Below, in pieces: positions 16,878 through 24,060 of a DNA stretch of 64,000 nt. This DNA is from Lysinibacillus sp. KCTC 33748 (GTDB taxonomy: Bacteria > Bacillota > Bacilli > Bacillales_A > Planococcaceae): NCBI RefSeq assembly GCF_002237755.1, contig NZ_MWSJ01000002.1, forward strand, positions 434,001 through 498,000, read 5' to 3'. Every line of letters begins with the position of its first letter. The first letter of the stretch is position 1. The position numbers and the translations under genes are program-made. Under the pieces are notes generated by a model, which worked only from the letters and a program-made list of their open reading frames with translations, was not told the DNA's origin and made no database searches.

Positions 16878-16995
16878 TTATAGGGTGGCATCACTTAAGA
16901 GTTAAGGAACTGATATGAGCAGATATAGTAAAGTACAATATTAAATTACATCCCTATATTGAGTGAATATGTGAAGGTAAAGAAAAAACATTTGG

Positions 16996-17192
16996 TTATC
17001 GATACGTTCTATTTTTAATAAAGTTTGAAGTTAGCAAAAAAGCAATTCCAATAAAAATGTATAGTAGTGCTGCAGATTTGTTCGGAATAAATGAATTGTA
17101 ATTAAGAGGGCCGAGTGATGTTCCAAATCCACTCATACACATAAAGAAGCCTATCCCAAAATGAATTTTCCGATTGTAGTATGTTTTTTCAT
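16996..17192 (-). pseudogene. Frameshifted small two-TM membrane protein gene
   Basis: On the minus strand a good ribosome site (CAGGAGGGA) precedes ATG 17192, reading MKKHTTIGKFILG and then a stop. One base out of frame it continues GIGFFMCMSGFGTSLGPLNY and ALLYIFIGIAFLLTSNFI to a stop at 16996. Joining the frames gives about 65 aa with two hydrophobic helices, so a single-base deletion has broken the gene. Family unknown. It opposes its neighbours in direction. Confidence 0.65.
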
Positions 17193-17355
17193 ATATAGAT
17201 CCCTCCTGAAATATGGATTTTTGTATATCTAAGCGAAATATAATTTTGGAATTTTGATTTTGAGGAGATTAATAAATAAAGTAATTCACTACTTCGTCGA
17301 ATATCAATAACTTGTGTAGAAATATACCTTAACTAAGAAGTTGAGTGGGGTGTGG

Positions 17356-17456
17356 AAAAAATTACATATATGAATAAATGCAATACATTGTTAAGATTTG
17401 ATAGGTCAAGTATTCTTTGGTAAGAAATTAGAACAGTGGCATTTCTCCAATAAGTG
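17356..17456 (+). repeat. 101-bp direct repeat, copy 1, carrying a promoter
   Basis: Runs from AAAAAATTACATATAT to TTTCTCCAATAAGTG and closely matches 22671-22771. Both copies hold TTGTTA, a 17-bp spacer and TATTCT (here 17388-17416). The copy stands just upstream of the small membrane-protein gene at 17533, so it may drive it. Confidence 0.75.
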
Positions 17457-17532
17457 AAGACGTTTTTTACAAACTAAGCAGAATAGTTCAAGATCGATAA
17501 TTAGTAAGTATTTTGTTGTGAAAGGAAAAGTA

Positions 17533-17733
17533 ATGAGTAAGGTAAAACTATATTTAACCTATCGAAAAAGATCATATCTTTTATATATGGCACTTTATAT
17601 TACAGGTTTCATTGTTGCTAACTGTATATTTGGACCTCCGAAGCATTATGTTGCCCCTATTTTATCAACGATATTAGTTTATAGCTTTTTAGAGTTTCGA
17701 GAATATAAAAGTTGGAAAAAAGAAAATTATTGA
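17533..17733 (+). CDS. Small two-TM membrane protein
   Basis: A 66-aa protein with two predicted helices (YLLYMALYITGFIVANCIF and YVAPILSTILVYSFLEF) and basic ends, likely membrane embedded. The start ATG 17533 has AAAGGAAA 7 nt upstream; an in-frame GTG 15 nt earlier lacks a site. The repeat-borne promoter ends about 75 bp upstream and a dispersed-repeat terminator begins 19 bp downstream, so the gene is a self-contained unit. Family and function not recognised. Confidence 0.6.
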   Translation: MSKVKLYLTYRKRSYLLYMALYITGFIVANCIFGPPKHYVAPILSTILVYSFLEFREYKSWKKENY

Positions 17734-17751
17734 ATTTAGTATCCTCAAGGA

Positions 17752-17827
17752 GGTTTGCTTGAAGATCATTGGAATGCTTAGACAGCTCCATTTTTCTTCT
17801 TGTGCTAACGGTGCGGTTTAGTTAAAG
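17752..17827 (+). repeat. Dispersed repeat copy 3 (full length)
   Basis: GGTTTGCTTGAAGATCATTG, CAGCTCCATTTTTCTTCTTG, then the palindrome CTAACGGTGCGGTTTAGTT (17805-17823). GAAAAAATTACATATGTAAA follows directly, the same motif that opens the 101-bp repeat. Confidence 0.8.
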
Positions 17828-17894
17828 AAGGAAAAAATTACATATGTAAATAAAGTGAAAATAAATAACTTGATAATAAAAAGAGGTGTTTGAT

Positions 17895-18361
17895 TTGAAC
17901 GCTAAAACCTTACATGAATGGGAACAAAAACACGATGCAAAAAATCAAACAATTAAGGGATTTTGGAAAGTTTTAGGAAATGGCGTGAGGAAGATAGATA
18001 TGACTATTTAGACACGTTTAATGGGAAGTTGTACGAAGAATTCATTAGTGTTGAAGAAAAATCCATCGAATTAATATATAACTTCTCAAGGGTTGAAGCA
18101 TTTGTGTTCTTTACTGTGAATTTTTTTTACTTTGATAAAGAAATTGGAACATACTCCATTGAGTTCGACTTGGATGGGGAAGTATTAGATGAATATTTAG
18201 TTGTTGACCATTTATCCATAAAAAATATTATTTCAGAAATAAAACAAAACATAACGACTGCGCGAAAAGCATTAAAAGAGGGCATTGAATTAAAATCAAT
18301 ATCCAATATTACTGGTATTGATGAAACTTCAATAGAAATTATAAAGAAAAAATATTGTTGA
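17895..18361 (+). pseudogene. Frameshifted hypothetical (immunity-like) gene
   Basis: TTG 17895 has AGAGGTG 6 nt upstream and reads MNAKTLHEWEQKHDAKNQTI, then runs to a stop at about 18011. The next frame, from 17963, carries the rest (ESFRKWREEDRYDYLDTFNG ... IIKKKYC). One extra T in the TTTT run at 17961-17964 would join them into a protein of about 155 aa (KGF-LESF). No family recognised. The position in the repeat-bounded array and the acidic, cytoplasmic composition suggest an immunity-type protein, by inference only. A sequencing error is possible. Confidence 0.6.
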
Positions 18362-18382
18362 ACTAATAGGATGCAAAAGTTT

Positions 18383-18444
18383 AACAAGGTGTTGCAGCGG
18401 CAGCATCTTGTTTCTTCTTGTGCTAACGAAGCAGTTTAGTTGGA
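18383..18444 (+). repeat. Dispersed repeat copy 4 (hairpin plus palindrome)
   Basis: Hairpin AACAAGGTGTTGC/GCAGCATCTTGTT (18383-18412), TTCTTCTTGTG, then palindrome CTAACGAAGCAGTTTAGTTG. The hairpin differs from the other copies but keeps its position relative to the palindrome. Confidence 0.75.
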
Positions 18445-18490
18445 TAAGAAGTATGAAAAGATAAAAATAAAAAAGTGTGGGAGAAATTAT

Positions 18491-18757
18491 ATGAAATATA
18501 CTTGCCCTTGTTGTGGATATAGAACATTAGACGAAGAGCCACCAGGAACTTATGATATATGTGGAATTTGTTATTGGGAAGATGATGGAGTTCAATTTGA
18601 TGACCCTGATTGTGAAGGAGGAGCTAATATTCCATCCTTAAGGCAAGCACAAAAAAACTTTATTGAATTTGGTTCTTGTGAAGAAAGGTGTATTGAATTT
18701 GTAAGAAAACCTAATGAAAAAGACGAAAAAGACCCTAATTGGAAACGGTTATTATAA
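18491..18757 (+). CDS. CPCC-family cysteine-rich protein
   Basis: An 88-aa protein of the Cys-rich CPCC family (PF14206 type). The N-terminal MKYTCPCCGYRTLDEEPPG and then DICGICYWEDDGVQFDDPD give CPCC and CxxC pairs likely to bind zinc, followed by the conserved SLRQAQKNFIEFG. The family is common as stand-alone immunity-like genes near polymorphic toxin loci; the function here is unproven. The start ATG 18491 (GGGAGAAATTAT upstream) puts the CPCC motif at residue 5, as usual; the upstream in-frame TTG at 18440 comes out of repeat copy 4. Confidence 0.82.
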   Translation: MKYTCPCCGYRTLDEEPPGTYDICGICYWEDDGVQFDDPDCEGGANIPSLRQAQKNFIEFGSCEERCIEFVRKPNEKDEKDPNWKRLL

Positions 18758-18795
18758 AGTAAGTAAGGAATTAGGATAAACGAGGGTGTTTTTAT

Positions 18796-19289
18796 TTGAA
18801 AAAGGAAATTTCAAAGGCTTTAAAACGAATAGAAGAGGATATTAAAAATGATGATTTGGGGAAGGCAAGGGATAGATTCACGGGTTAATATCAACCTTTC
18901 CAAATGAATTAAAACTCCGTAAAAAGTTGGGAGATATTTATTTCGAGTTAAAATATCCTGCAATGGCTGGTCGATATTGGTATTTAGAAAAGAAAAAGAC
19001 CTCAATAATGATACATGCGTGTATAGAATTTGAAAACTCTATGGGAAATGACATTAATAATATAGCAAGAGCTTTAAAGTATAAAGGCGATATTGAAATT
19101 TTGATAGGACTGGAATTAGACACAGCACTTTTATATAAAGTAAAAGAAAAATTAGTAGAAGAACCAGATGTTCCAACAGAACTTAAAGATAAATTAATTA
19201 TCTTTGGTTGTCTTTCAATAACATTTTTAATAACTATTCTTATATTTGTTGGAGCTGCTACAGTTCTTAGCTGGATTTTTTTTAATTAG
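18796..19289 (+). pseudogene. DUF6584-like gene broken by a one-base deletion
   Basis: TTG 18796 (GAGGGTG 7 nt upstream) reads MKKEISKALKRIEEDIKND and DLGKARDRF, then stops at 18886. The shifted frame from about 18879 continues HGLISTFPNELKLRKKLGDI and YPAMAGRYWYLEK and ends in a C-terminal TM helix (LSITFLITILIFVGAATVLS). The combined order matches DUF6584 proteins as I know them, about 165 aa. One missing base near 18878 breaks the frame. The downstream part might still be translated from a later start, but no ribosome site is evident. Confidence 0.7.
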
Positions 19290-19457
19290 TTTTGCAATAG
19301 TGGATAATGGAAAGAAATTTGCTGCTAATGGGGTGTAATAGCTGTAAAGAAAGGTTGTATTTGACAGACTTTTTAGGAAGGATCATGTAAAAAGAATTTT
19401 AAGCATAGCGTTAATTTAAGAAGAGGTAAATATTTTCAATTGTATGGGGGAGTCACA

Positions 19458-19937
19458 TTGGTAAATGAAGTAATTACAAATGCTAAAGAAATGATTCAAA
19501 GGTCTGGAACATCCACTAGGATAGCGACAGATGAAGAAATAAATGCCCTAAATGAAAAACTAGATATTAAACTTCCGGAATGGTTGATAGAATTAATGAC
19601 TACGGTAGAGGTGTGTGATAGTGAATTGGTGGTTCCTTTTTATGCAGAAGATGAAGATCCTCAATTACGAATCGAATTCTTGAATCCAAAGTGTATTATT
19701 GAAGAATGTTTAGACGCTGTTCCTGGATGTGCAGTATTTGAAAATGGTTATATTTGTATCGGAGTAGAAATAGCAATTGGTGATGCTTACGCAATAAATA
19801 TACACGAAGGAAATAATCCTCCTGTCTATTTATTAGATCATGAATATGGTGAAGAGACTGAGTGGATCATTGAAAATAAACGAACTGTTGTAGAAAAAAT
19901 ATCCGACCTTTTCCTAGTTGCTAGAATAAATAAATGA
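19458..19937 (+). CDS. SMI1/KNR4 (SUKH) family protein
   Basis: A 159-aa SUKH-superfamily protein. The signature lies near the N-terminus (ATDEEINALNEKLDIKLPEW), followed by beta-rich sequence with YICIGVEIAIGDAYAIN and VYLLDHEYGEE. SUKH proteins are the commonest immunity proteins of bacterial polymorphic toxins. No toxin gene is adjacent, so this one is an orphan. TTG 19458 is chosen because GGGGGAG stands 7 nt upstream; the earlier TTG 19440 is unsupported. A palindrome copy of the dispersed repeat follows 32 bp after the stop. Confidence 0.82.
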   Translation: MVNEVITNAKEMIQRSGTSTRIATDEEINALNEKLDIKLPEWLIELMTTVEVCDSELVVPFYAEDEDPQLRIEFLNPKCIIEECLDAVPGCAVFENGYICIGVEIAIGDAYAINIHEGNNPPVYLLDHEYGEETEWIIENKRTVVEKISDLFLVARINK

Positions 19938-19969
19938 TTATCTGTTTACTGAAGTTAAACTTTTTATTG

Positions 19970-19993
19970 AACTAACGGGGCGGATTAATTGAA
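19970..19993 (+). repeat. Dispersed repeat copy 5 (palindrome only)
   Basis: AACTAACGGGGCGGATTAAT plus TGAA, preceded by TTTTTATTG as in the full copies. It lies directly downstream of the SUKH gene. Confidence 0.7.
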
Positions 19994-20090
19994 TACGAAT
20001 AATGGTATGCATGAAGTAAATAATTTCTGTAACAACAATACTGTAAATGAAAATAATTCTATATTTGATTAACGATTAAAATTTTTTGTA

Positions 20091-20119
20091 TTGAATTTCA
20101 GTTCATAATAGTATAAAAT
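20091..20119 (+). promoter_or_regulatory. Promoter of the T-box transcript
   Basis: TTGAAT (20091-20096), a 17-bp spacer and TAAAAT (20114-20119), about 30 bp before the conserved T-box structure starts. Confidence 0.55.
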
Positions 20120-20149
20120 TTACAAAATTACATATAAAAAGCTGTGAAA

Positions 20150-20426
20150 AGAAGAGTAAACATACGTACTATCTACAGAGACCTCTGGTAGCTGAAAAAG
20201 AGGGATAGGAAATGTGTTGAAACAAGCCTTTGAGCTGTGTATAGGATTTGTTTGTTGGAACAATGATGATGCAACGTATTCTCACGTTATAGAGATAGGG
20301 TATCGCAGGTGATTTATTCACAAAGCCGTACTTGATAAGGTTTCTACAGGAATGTAGAAATGAACTGGGGTGGCACCGCGATATGACTCGCCCCCAAGAT
20401 AACAATCTTGGGGGTGAGTTTTTTTA
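20150..20426 (+). promoter_or_regulatory. T-box riboswitch leader for MFS exporter
   Basis: A tRNA-sensing T-box leader. Elements seen: AGTA (20155-20158) facing GAA (20219-20221) across an AACAT/GTGTT helix, as at a specifier loop; an apical CCTCT/AGAGG stem; the stem III hairpin TTTCTACA/TGTAGAAA (20341-20360); the T-box sequence GGGGTGGCACCGCG (20367-20380); and the terminator ACTCGCCCCCAAGAT/ATCTTGGGGGTGAGT followed by Ts (20386-20426). The variable base in GGTGGCACC is C, which would pair with a tRNA discriminator G (for example Asn, Asp, Gln, Ser or Trp). Codons next to GAA are AAC, ACA and CAA, so the specificity is open, with Asn or Gln fitting best. Confidence 0.9.
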
Positions 20427-20463
20427 TTTTGTTTTACAAAAAAATAAAATAGGAGTGGTGATT

Positions 20464-21687
20464 ATGTCCAGATGGAAGTATCCTTTCATACTATTAGGAG
20501 GAATAGGCATTTCAAATGTGGGTGCATGGGTTTACCTAATTGCACTGAATTTAATGATATTGAATGAAACAGGTTCCCCGCTTGCAATTGCTTTATTATA
20601 TATACTAGGTCCAATTGCAACTATATGTTCGAATGCTTGGGCAGGTAGTTTAATTGATCGGGTAAATACACGACGACTTATGATGGGATTAGATGTTTTC
20701 CGAGCAATATGTATTGCGTTAATTCCATTTTTACCTTCACTTTTTTATGTTTATGTACTAGCGTTTATCATTAATATGGGAAGTGCCATTTTTCAACCTA
20801 CATCTATGGTTTATATGACTAAACTAATACCTGAAAAAGATCGGCAACGCTTTAATGCACTACGTAGTTTTATCAACTCTTGTGGTTCACTAATAGGTCC
20901 TGCCATCGCAGGGATTTTATTTTGGGTGGGAACTCCCTATACTGCCATCTATGTGAATGCAGTGGCTTTATTTTTTTCTGCACTGATTATCATGATGCTA
21001 CCAGATGTTGATTCAGGACTCAAAGAGACAGAGGGGCAAAGATTTACATGGGATATGATAAAAACTGATTTTTGGGTTGTTTTTAACTTTAGCAAGGACA
21101 ATTCCTATGTCACAAAAATATATTTATTATTTAGTGGTACTACTATATTCATGACCGCAATCGATTCTCTTGAGGCAGCATTTGCTAAAGGAGTACTTTC
21201 AATATCAGATACCAATTATGGGTTTTTATTAAGTGTTTTTGGAGCTGGAATAATAATTGGATCAATTATTAATTCAGTATTTTCAAAACAACTTGCCGTT
21301 AATCTTTTAATAGGTATTGGTACCATTTTTACCTCAATAGGTTATTTAGTACTTTATAGTTCTAGTGGCTTTTTTAGTGCGGTACCTGGTGTATTTTTAA
21401 TCGGGTTTGCTGTAACGTTTGCAAATACAGGGTATTTGACTTTCTATCAAAATCATGTACCAGTGAAGATGATGGGAAGATTCGGAAGCATCTTTAGTGT
21501 CATTGAAGCAGGTTTCATTGTTGCTTTAACGGTTTTAATAGGTTTAGCTGCTGAATTAACTTCGATTCGTCCTGTGGGGTTAATAGGATCATTTGCCTTC
21601 TTCTTATTAGGGGTATTGGCATTAAAAGCTGTATCAGGTGCAAAACTTCAAAAATATTTTAAAAATGCGTCTTCTTTAAACAGTTAA
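20464..21687 (+). CDS. MFS exporter under T-box control
   Basis: A 407-aa MFS protein with about 12 hydrophobic segments, of the MFS_3 (enterobactin/macrolide efflux-like) group: GSLIDRVNTRRLMM is the motif A loop and IFQPTSMVYMTKLIPEKDRQ the usual central block. The start ATG follows AGGAGTGGTG. The preceding T-box leader predicts expression when one tRNA is uncharged, so the exporter or importer probably handles an amino acid, peptide or inhibitor linked to that amino acid. That link is inference. No ligand-specific residues can be read. Confidence 0.88.
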   Translation: MSRWKYPFILLGGIGISNVGAWVYLIALNLMILNETGSPLAIALLYILGPIATICSNAWAGSLIDRVNTRRLMMGLDVFRAICIALIPFLPSLFYVYVLAFIINMGSAIFQPTSMVYMTKLIPEKDRQRFNALRSFINSCGSLIGPAIAGILFWVGTPYTAIYVNAVALFFSALIIMMLPDVDSGLKETEGQRFTWDMIKTDFWVVFNFSKDNSYVTKIYLLFSGTTIFMTAIDSLEAAFAKGVLSISDTNYGFLLSVFGAGIIIGSIINSVFSKQLAVNLLIGIGTIFTSIGYLVLYSSSGFFSAVPGVFLIGFAVTFANTGYLTFYQNHVPVKMMGRFGSIFSVIEAGFIVALTVLIGLAAELTSIRPVGLIGSFAFFLLGVLALKAVSGAKLQKYFKNASSLNS

Positions 21688-21824
21688 TTAAAAAGGCTTG
21701 AATCACACTTTACTTTGTTATGTGTATTATTGCGAGTGGAGTTTTCTATCAGTTTAGAAAAGGGCAGAAGTGTTGAATTAAGGTATTAGGAAACTTATTA
21801 AAATCGTATAAAGGGGTTAAATAA

Positions 21825-22238
21825 ATGAAATACATTGAATCAGAAAAGGTCACTAAAGAAGAAAAAGAACATATTTTTCAAGAATTATTAAAATACAATC
21901 TTGATAACATTGAAGAAAAGGTAGTAAAAGATATTGGTCTTTTTGTAGAAGATGAAGAAGGAAATAGAGTTGCGGGGTTGATTGGTGATACACATGGAAA
22001 TTGGTTAGAAGTAGAGTATTTATGGGTAAGTGAAAAACTTCGCGGACAGCATATTGGTACGGAATTGATGCGTAAAGCTGAGAAGATTGCTATTAATAGA
22101 GGTTGCAAATATGCCTCCCTAAATACTTTTAGTTTTCAAGCACCTAATTTTTACGTGAAGCTAGGCTATAAAGAAGAATTTGTACTCAATGATTATCCGT
22201 TAACGGGAAAGCGATACTATTACACAAAAAAGCTTTAA
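21825..22238 (+). CDS. GNAT family N-acetyltransferase
   Basis: A 137-aa GNAT acetyltransferase. The acetyl-CoA loop is seen in VSEKLRGQHIGTELMRKAE (about residues 66-85, pattern RxxxxG-T) and the C-terminal strand in FYVKLGYKEEFVLNDYP. The start has AAGGGG 8-9 nt upstream. Acceptor unknown; small cytoplasmic enzymes of this type modify amines or peptides. It lies 137 bp after the T-box MFS gene with no clear terminator between them, so co-transcription is possible. A terminator hairpin follows at 22365-22400. Confidence 0.85.
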   Translation: MKYIESEKVTKEEKEHIFQELLKYNLDNIEEKVVKDIGLFVEDEEGNRVAGLIGDTHGNWLEVEYLWVSEKLRGQHIGTELMRKAEKIAINRGCKYASLNTFSFQAPNFYVKLGYKEEFVLNDYPLTGKRYYYTKKL

Positions 22239-22364
22239 GATTCAATTGTTAATAAGAACGCTGAATAAGGTTAGCTTATTAAAGGCGACCGAGGGCGATA
22301 CGGAGAAATTTAAGTAGAGGACTTTTCTCGACTTTTCAACAATATTTTTCACACATCAATCTAA

Positions 22365-22400
22365 GGGCTTGTGAGTAAAATTACACACAAGTCCTTTTGT
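22365..22400 (+). terminator. Terminator after GNAT gene
   Basis: GGGCTTGTG pairs with CACAAGTCC around an AT-rich loop, then CTTTTGTT. Moderately convincing. Confidence 0.5.
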
Positions 22401-22644
22401 TATGATTCCTTTATTGCTCCTACAAACTCCTACATGGCTTTGTAGGAAAGATTGGACAAAATCTGTGAGAATTTGATTTCTCTACGCCACTTTTCAACCA
22501 TCATAAGCTCATTAACCCCATCTAAGAACCTGTAACGGTTAAACTTTCTTTGTTAGTACTTCATTTTCACCAAACATTATATTTTATCTGTAAAGCTTAC
22601 TAGTAGCTTTAGCTTGTTGCTTCGTCAACCTTTACCTTATTAGA
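22401..22644. other. Non-coding stretch, no gene seen
   Basis: Short frames only, on both strands. A near-palindromic CTCCTACA...TGTAGGA pair sits at about 22417-22446. No recognised function. Confidence 0.4.
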
Positions 22645-22665
22645 CTAACAATGCAGTTAATTGAA
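22645..22665 (+). repeat. Dispersed repeat copy 6 (palindrome only)
   Basis: CTAACAATGCAGTTAATTGAA, followed 5 bp on by the 101-bp repeat, the same junction as after copy 3. Confidence 0.65.
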
Positions 22666-22670
22666 TCAGG

Positions 22671-22771
22671 AAAAAATTACATATATAAAGTAAGGCAATA
22701 CATTGTTAAGATTTGATAGGTCAAGTATTCTATGGAAAGAAGTTAGAGCGGAGGAGTTTCTCCAACAAGTG
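22671..22771 (+). repeat. 101-bp direct repeat, copy 2, carrying a promoter
   Basis: Near-identical to 17356-17456. TTGTTA 22703-22708, a 17-bp spacer and TATTCT 22726-22731 are conserved. It ends 49 bp before the next gene start. Confidence 0.75.
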
Positions 22772-22819
22772 GTACTGATAAGATTAAAAATAAAGGATAT
22801 GGTTTAAAAGGTGGATTTA

Positions 22820-23275
22820 ATGAAACAAATAACAATAGGTTCCTGGACTATCGAGGTAGATGTAAATAAAACAAAGGAATTTTATAGGAAACATCATTTA
22901 ATCACCGAAGGTTGTGATTGTGACTTTTGTGCAAATTTTGTTTTAGCCTGCGACAAGTTCCCTCCAGCAATTAAAGAACTCTTTGATTTACTTGGTATTG
23001 ATCCTCGAAAAGAAGGAGAGGTTTCTGAATATATGGAAAATAAAGATGGTACACATTTATATGGTGCATTTTATCATATTGTTGGAAGAATAATTGAGGG
23101 ACCAAAACTGTGGATGCCTACAGAGGAAGGTAGTGAAGTTTCATCACCTACCTTTGAAAAATATTATGGTGTTGAATTAGGTTTTTGTGAAGGTTTATCA
23201 TTATTTTTCGAAGGGCTTCCAATACCAACAATTCAGTTTGAAATACAAATGAATATTCCATGGTTATTAAGCTAA
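22820..23275 (+). CDS. Hypothetical protein with CDCDFC cysteine cluster
   Basis: A 151-aa cytoplasmic protein with ITEGCDCDFCANFVLACDKF near residues 28-50 (four cysteines, possible metal site), then LGIDPRKEGEVSEYMENKDG and HIVGRIIEGPKLW. I have seen this pattern in conserved hypothetical proteins of Bacillus-type genomes but know no function. The start ATG 22820 has AAAGGTGG 6 nt upstream; the ORF's upstream GTG overlaps that site. The stop codon lies inside the next dispersed-repeat copy, so repeat and gene end are physically joined. An orphan immunity role is possible by context. Confidence 0.65.
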   Translation: MKQITIGSWTIEVDVNKTKEFYRKHHLITEGCDCDFCANFVLACDKFPPAIKELFDLLGIDPRKEGEVSEYMENKDGTHLYGAFYHIVGRIIEGPKLWMPTEEGSEVSSPTFEKYYGVELGFCEGLSLFFEGLPIPTIQFEIQMNIPWLLS

Positions 23276-23293
23276 TGAAACTGTTTAGTTGAA
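23272..23293 (+). repeat. Dispersed repeat copy 7 (overlaps a stop codon)
   Basis: CTAATGAAACTGTTTAGTTG plus AA. It contains the TAA of the preceding gene and the false upstream start of the next. Confidence 0.65.
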
Positions 23294-23345
23294 TAAGAAA
23301 CAATTTTTAATAGACTGTAACAAAAAATTCAGAGGTGAACTAAGA

Positions 23346-23828
23346 ATGATTGGCTCTCCTGAAATAAATAAAGTGATTAGAAAAATTTTATCACCAGTAT
23401 TAAAGGATAATGGATTTGAAAAAGTTAATACTCGACGTAATTGGGGTTGGAAGGACCACTGTATTTTGGTATTGGACATAACTGCTGTTGGAAAGTATTT
23501 TTCAGATGTAACAGGATGGTCTCCGATGTCTGTGTATGTAGAATTAGGGATATATTATGACTTTGTTCTACCTAAAGATGGTGAAATAAAGATTGGAACA
23601 AAAGGTGAATTACTACCCAAATCCCATCAATGCCAGTTACAAAGACAGTTATTTTGTAGCCTTGACCAATCTAAATACACTAATGACTTTGACAATCCTG
23701 CTGAAAAAGAGCGTAACGATATTTGGTGGATACAACCAGATGGCTCTAATATCGAGGAAGTCATAAGTGATATAAAACAAGATTTCATAACTAATGGATT
23801 AGAGTGGTTAAAAAAAAAACAGATTTGA
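23346..23828 (+). CDS. DUF4304 family protein, C-terminus displaced by poly-A frameshift
   Basis: A DUF4304-type protein. The N-terminal pattern INKVIRKILSPVLKDNGFEK and TRRNWGWKDHC followed by VLDITAVGKYFSDVTGWSP is typical. The start ATG 23346 has GAGGTG 8 nt upstream; the longer frame begins in the repeat and is unlikely. After GLEWLKKK the frame enters a run of ten A (23810-23819) and stops at 23828. The expected C-terminus continues in the next frame to 23986, giving about 213 aa if one A were added. The truncated 160-aa product may or may not work. DUF4304 genes are frequent in toxin-immunity neighbourhoods. Confidence 0.75.
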   Translation: MIGSPEINKVIRKILSPVLKDNGFEKVNTRRNWGWKDHCILVLDITAVGKYFSDVTGWSPMSVYVELGIYYDFVLPKDGEIKIGTKGELLPKSHQCQLQRQLFCSLDQSKYTNDFDNPAEKERNDIWWIQPDGSNIEEVISDIKQDFITNGLEWLKKKQI

Positions 23829-23986
23829 AGACAGCTTTTCTAGAAATTGAAAAAGAGAATAACTCTTTCAAAAAATTTTATAAAGCAAAGTATTTTGCAG
23901 AGCATTTAAATGATAATGCAAAGCTTAATGAGTACAATCTTTTGTTAGAACAAGAGCAAAAAAGAATTGGTAAGATATTAAACTAA
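23829..23986 (+). pseudogene. Out-of-frame C-terminus of the DUF4304 gene
   Basis: Reads TDLKTAFLEIEKENNSFKKF and KAKYFAEHLNDNAKLNEYN, the usual C-terminal helices following DUF4304 domains. It has no ribosome site of its own, and its frame joins the upstream gene across the ten-A run. Confidence 0.6.
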
Positions 23987-24060
23987 GTTAATAAATATTT
24001 AAATGCTGTATTCTTTACATGTGTGTATCCATAAATAAGGCTAAAAAAGGATGTTGTCGG

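Noticed and set aside
20214..20221. T-box specifier ATG (methionine)
   Set aside because: ATG lies in the helix before GAA rather than after it, and the C in GGTGGCACC would not match the A discriminator of tRNA-Met.
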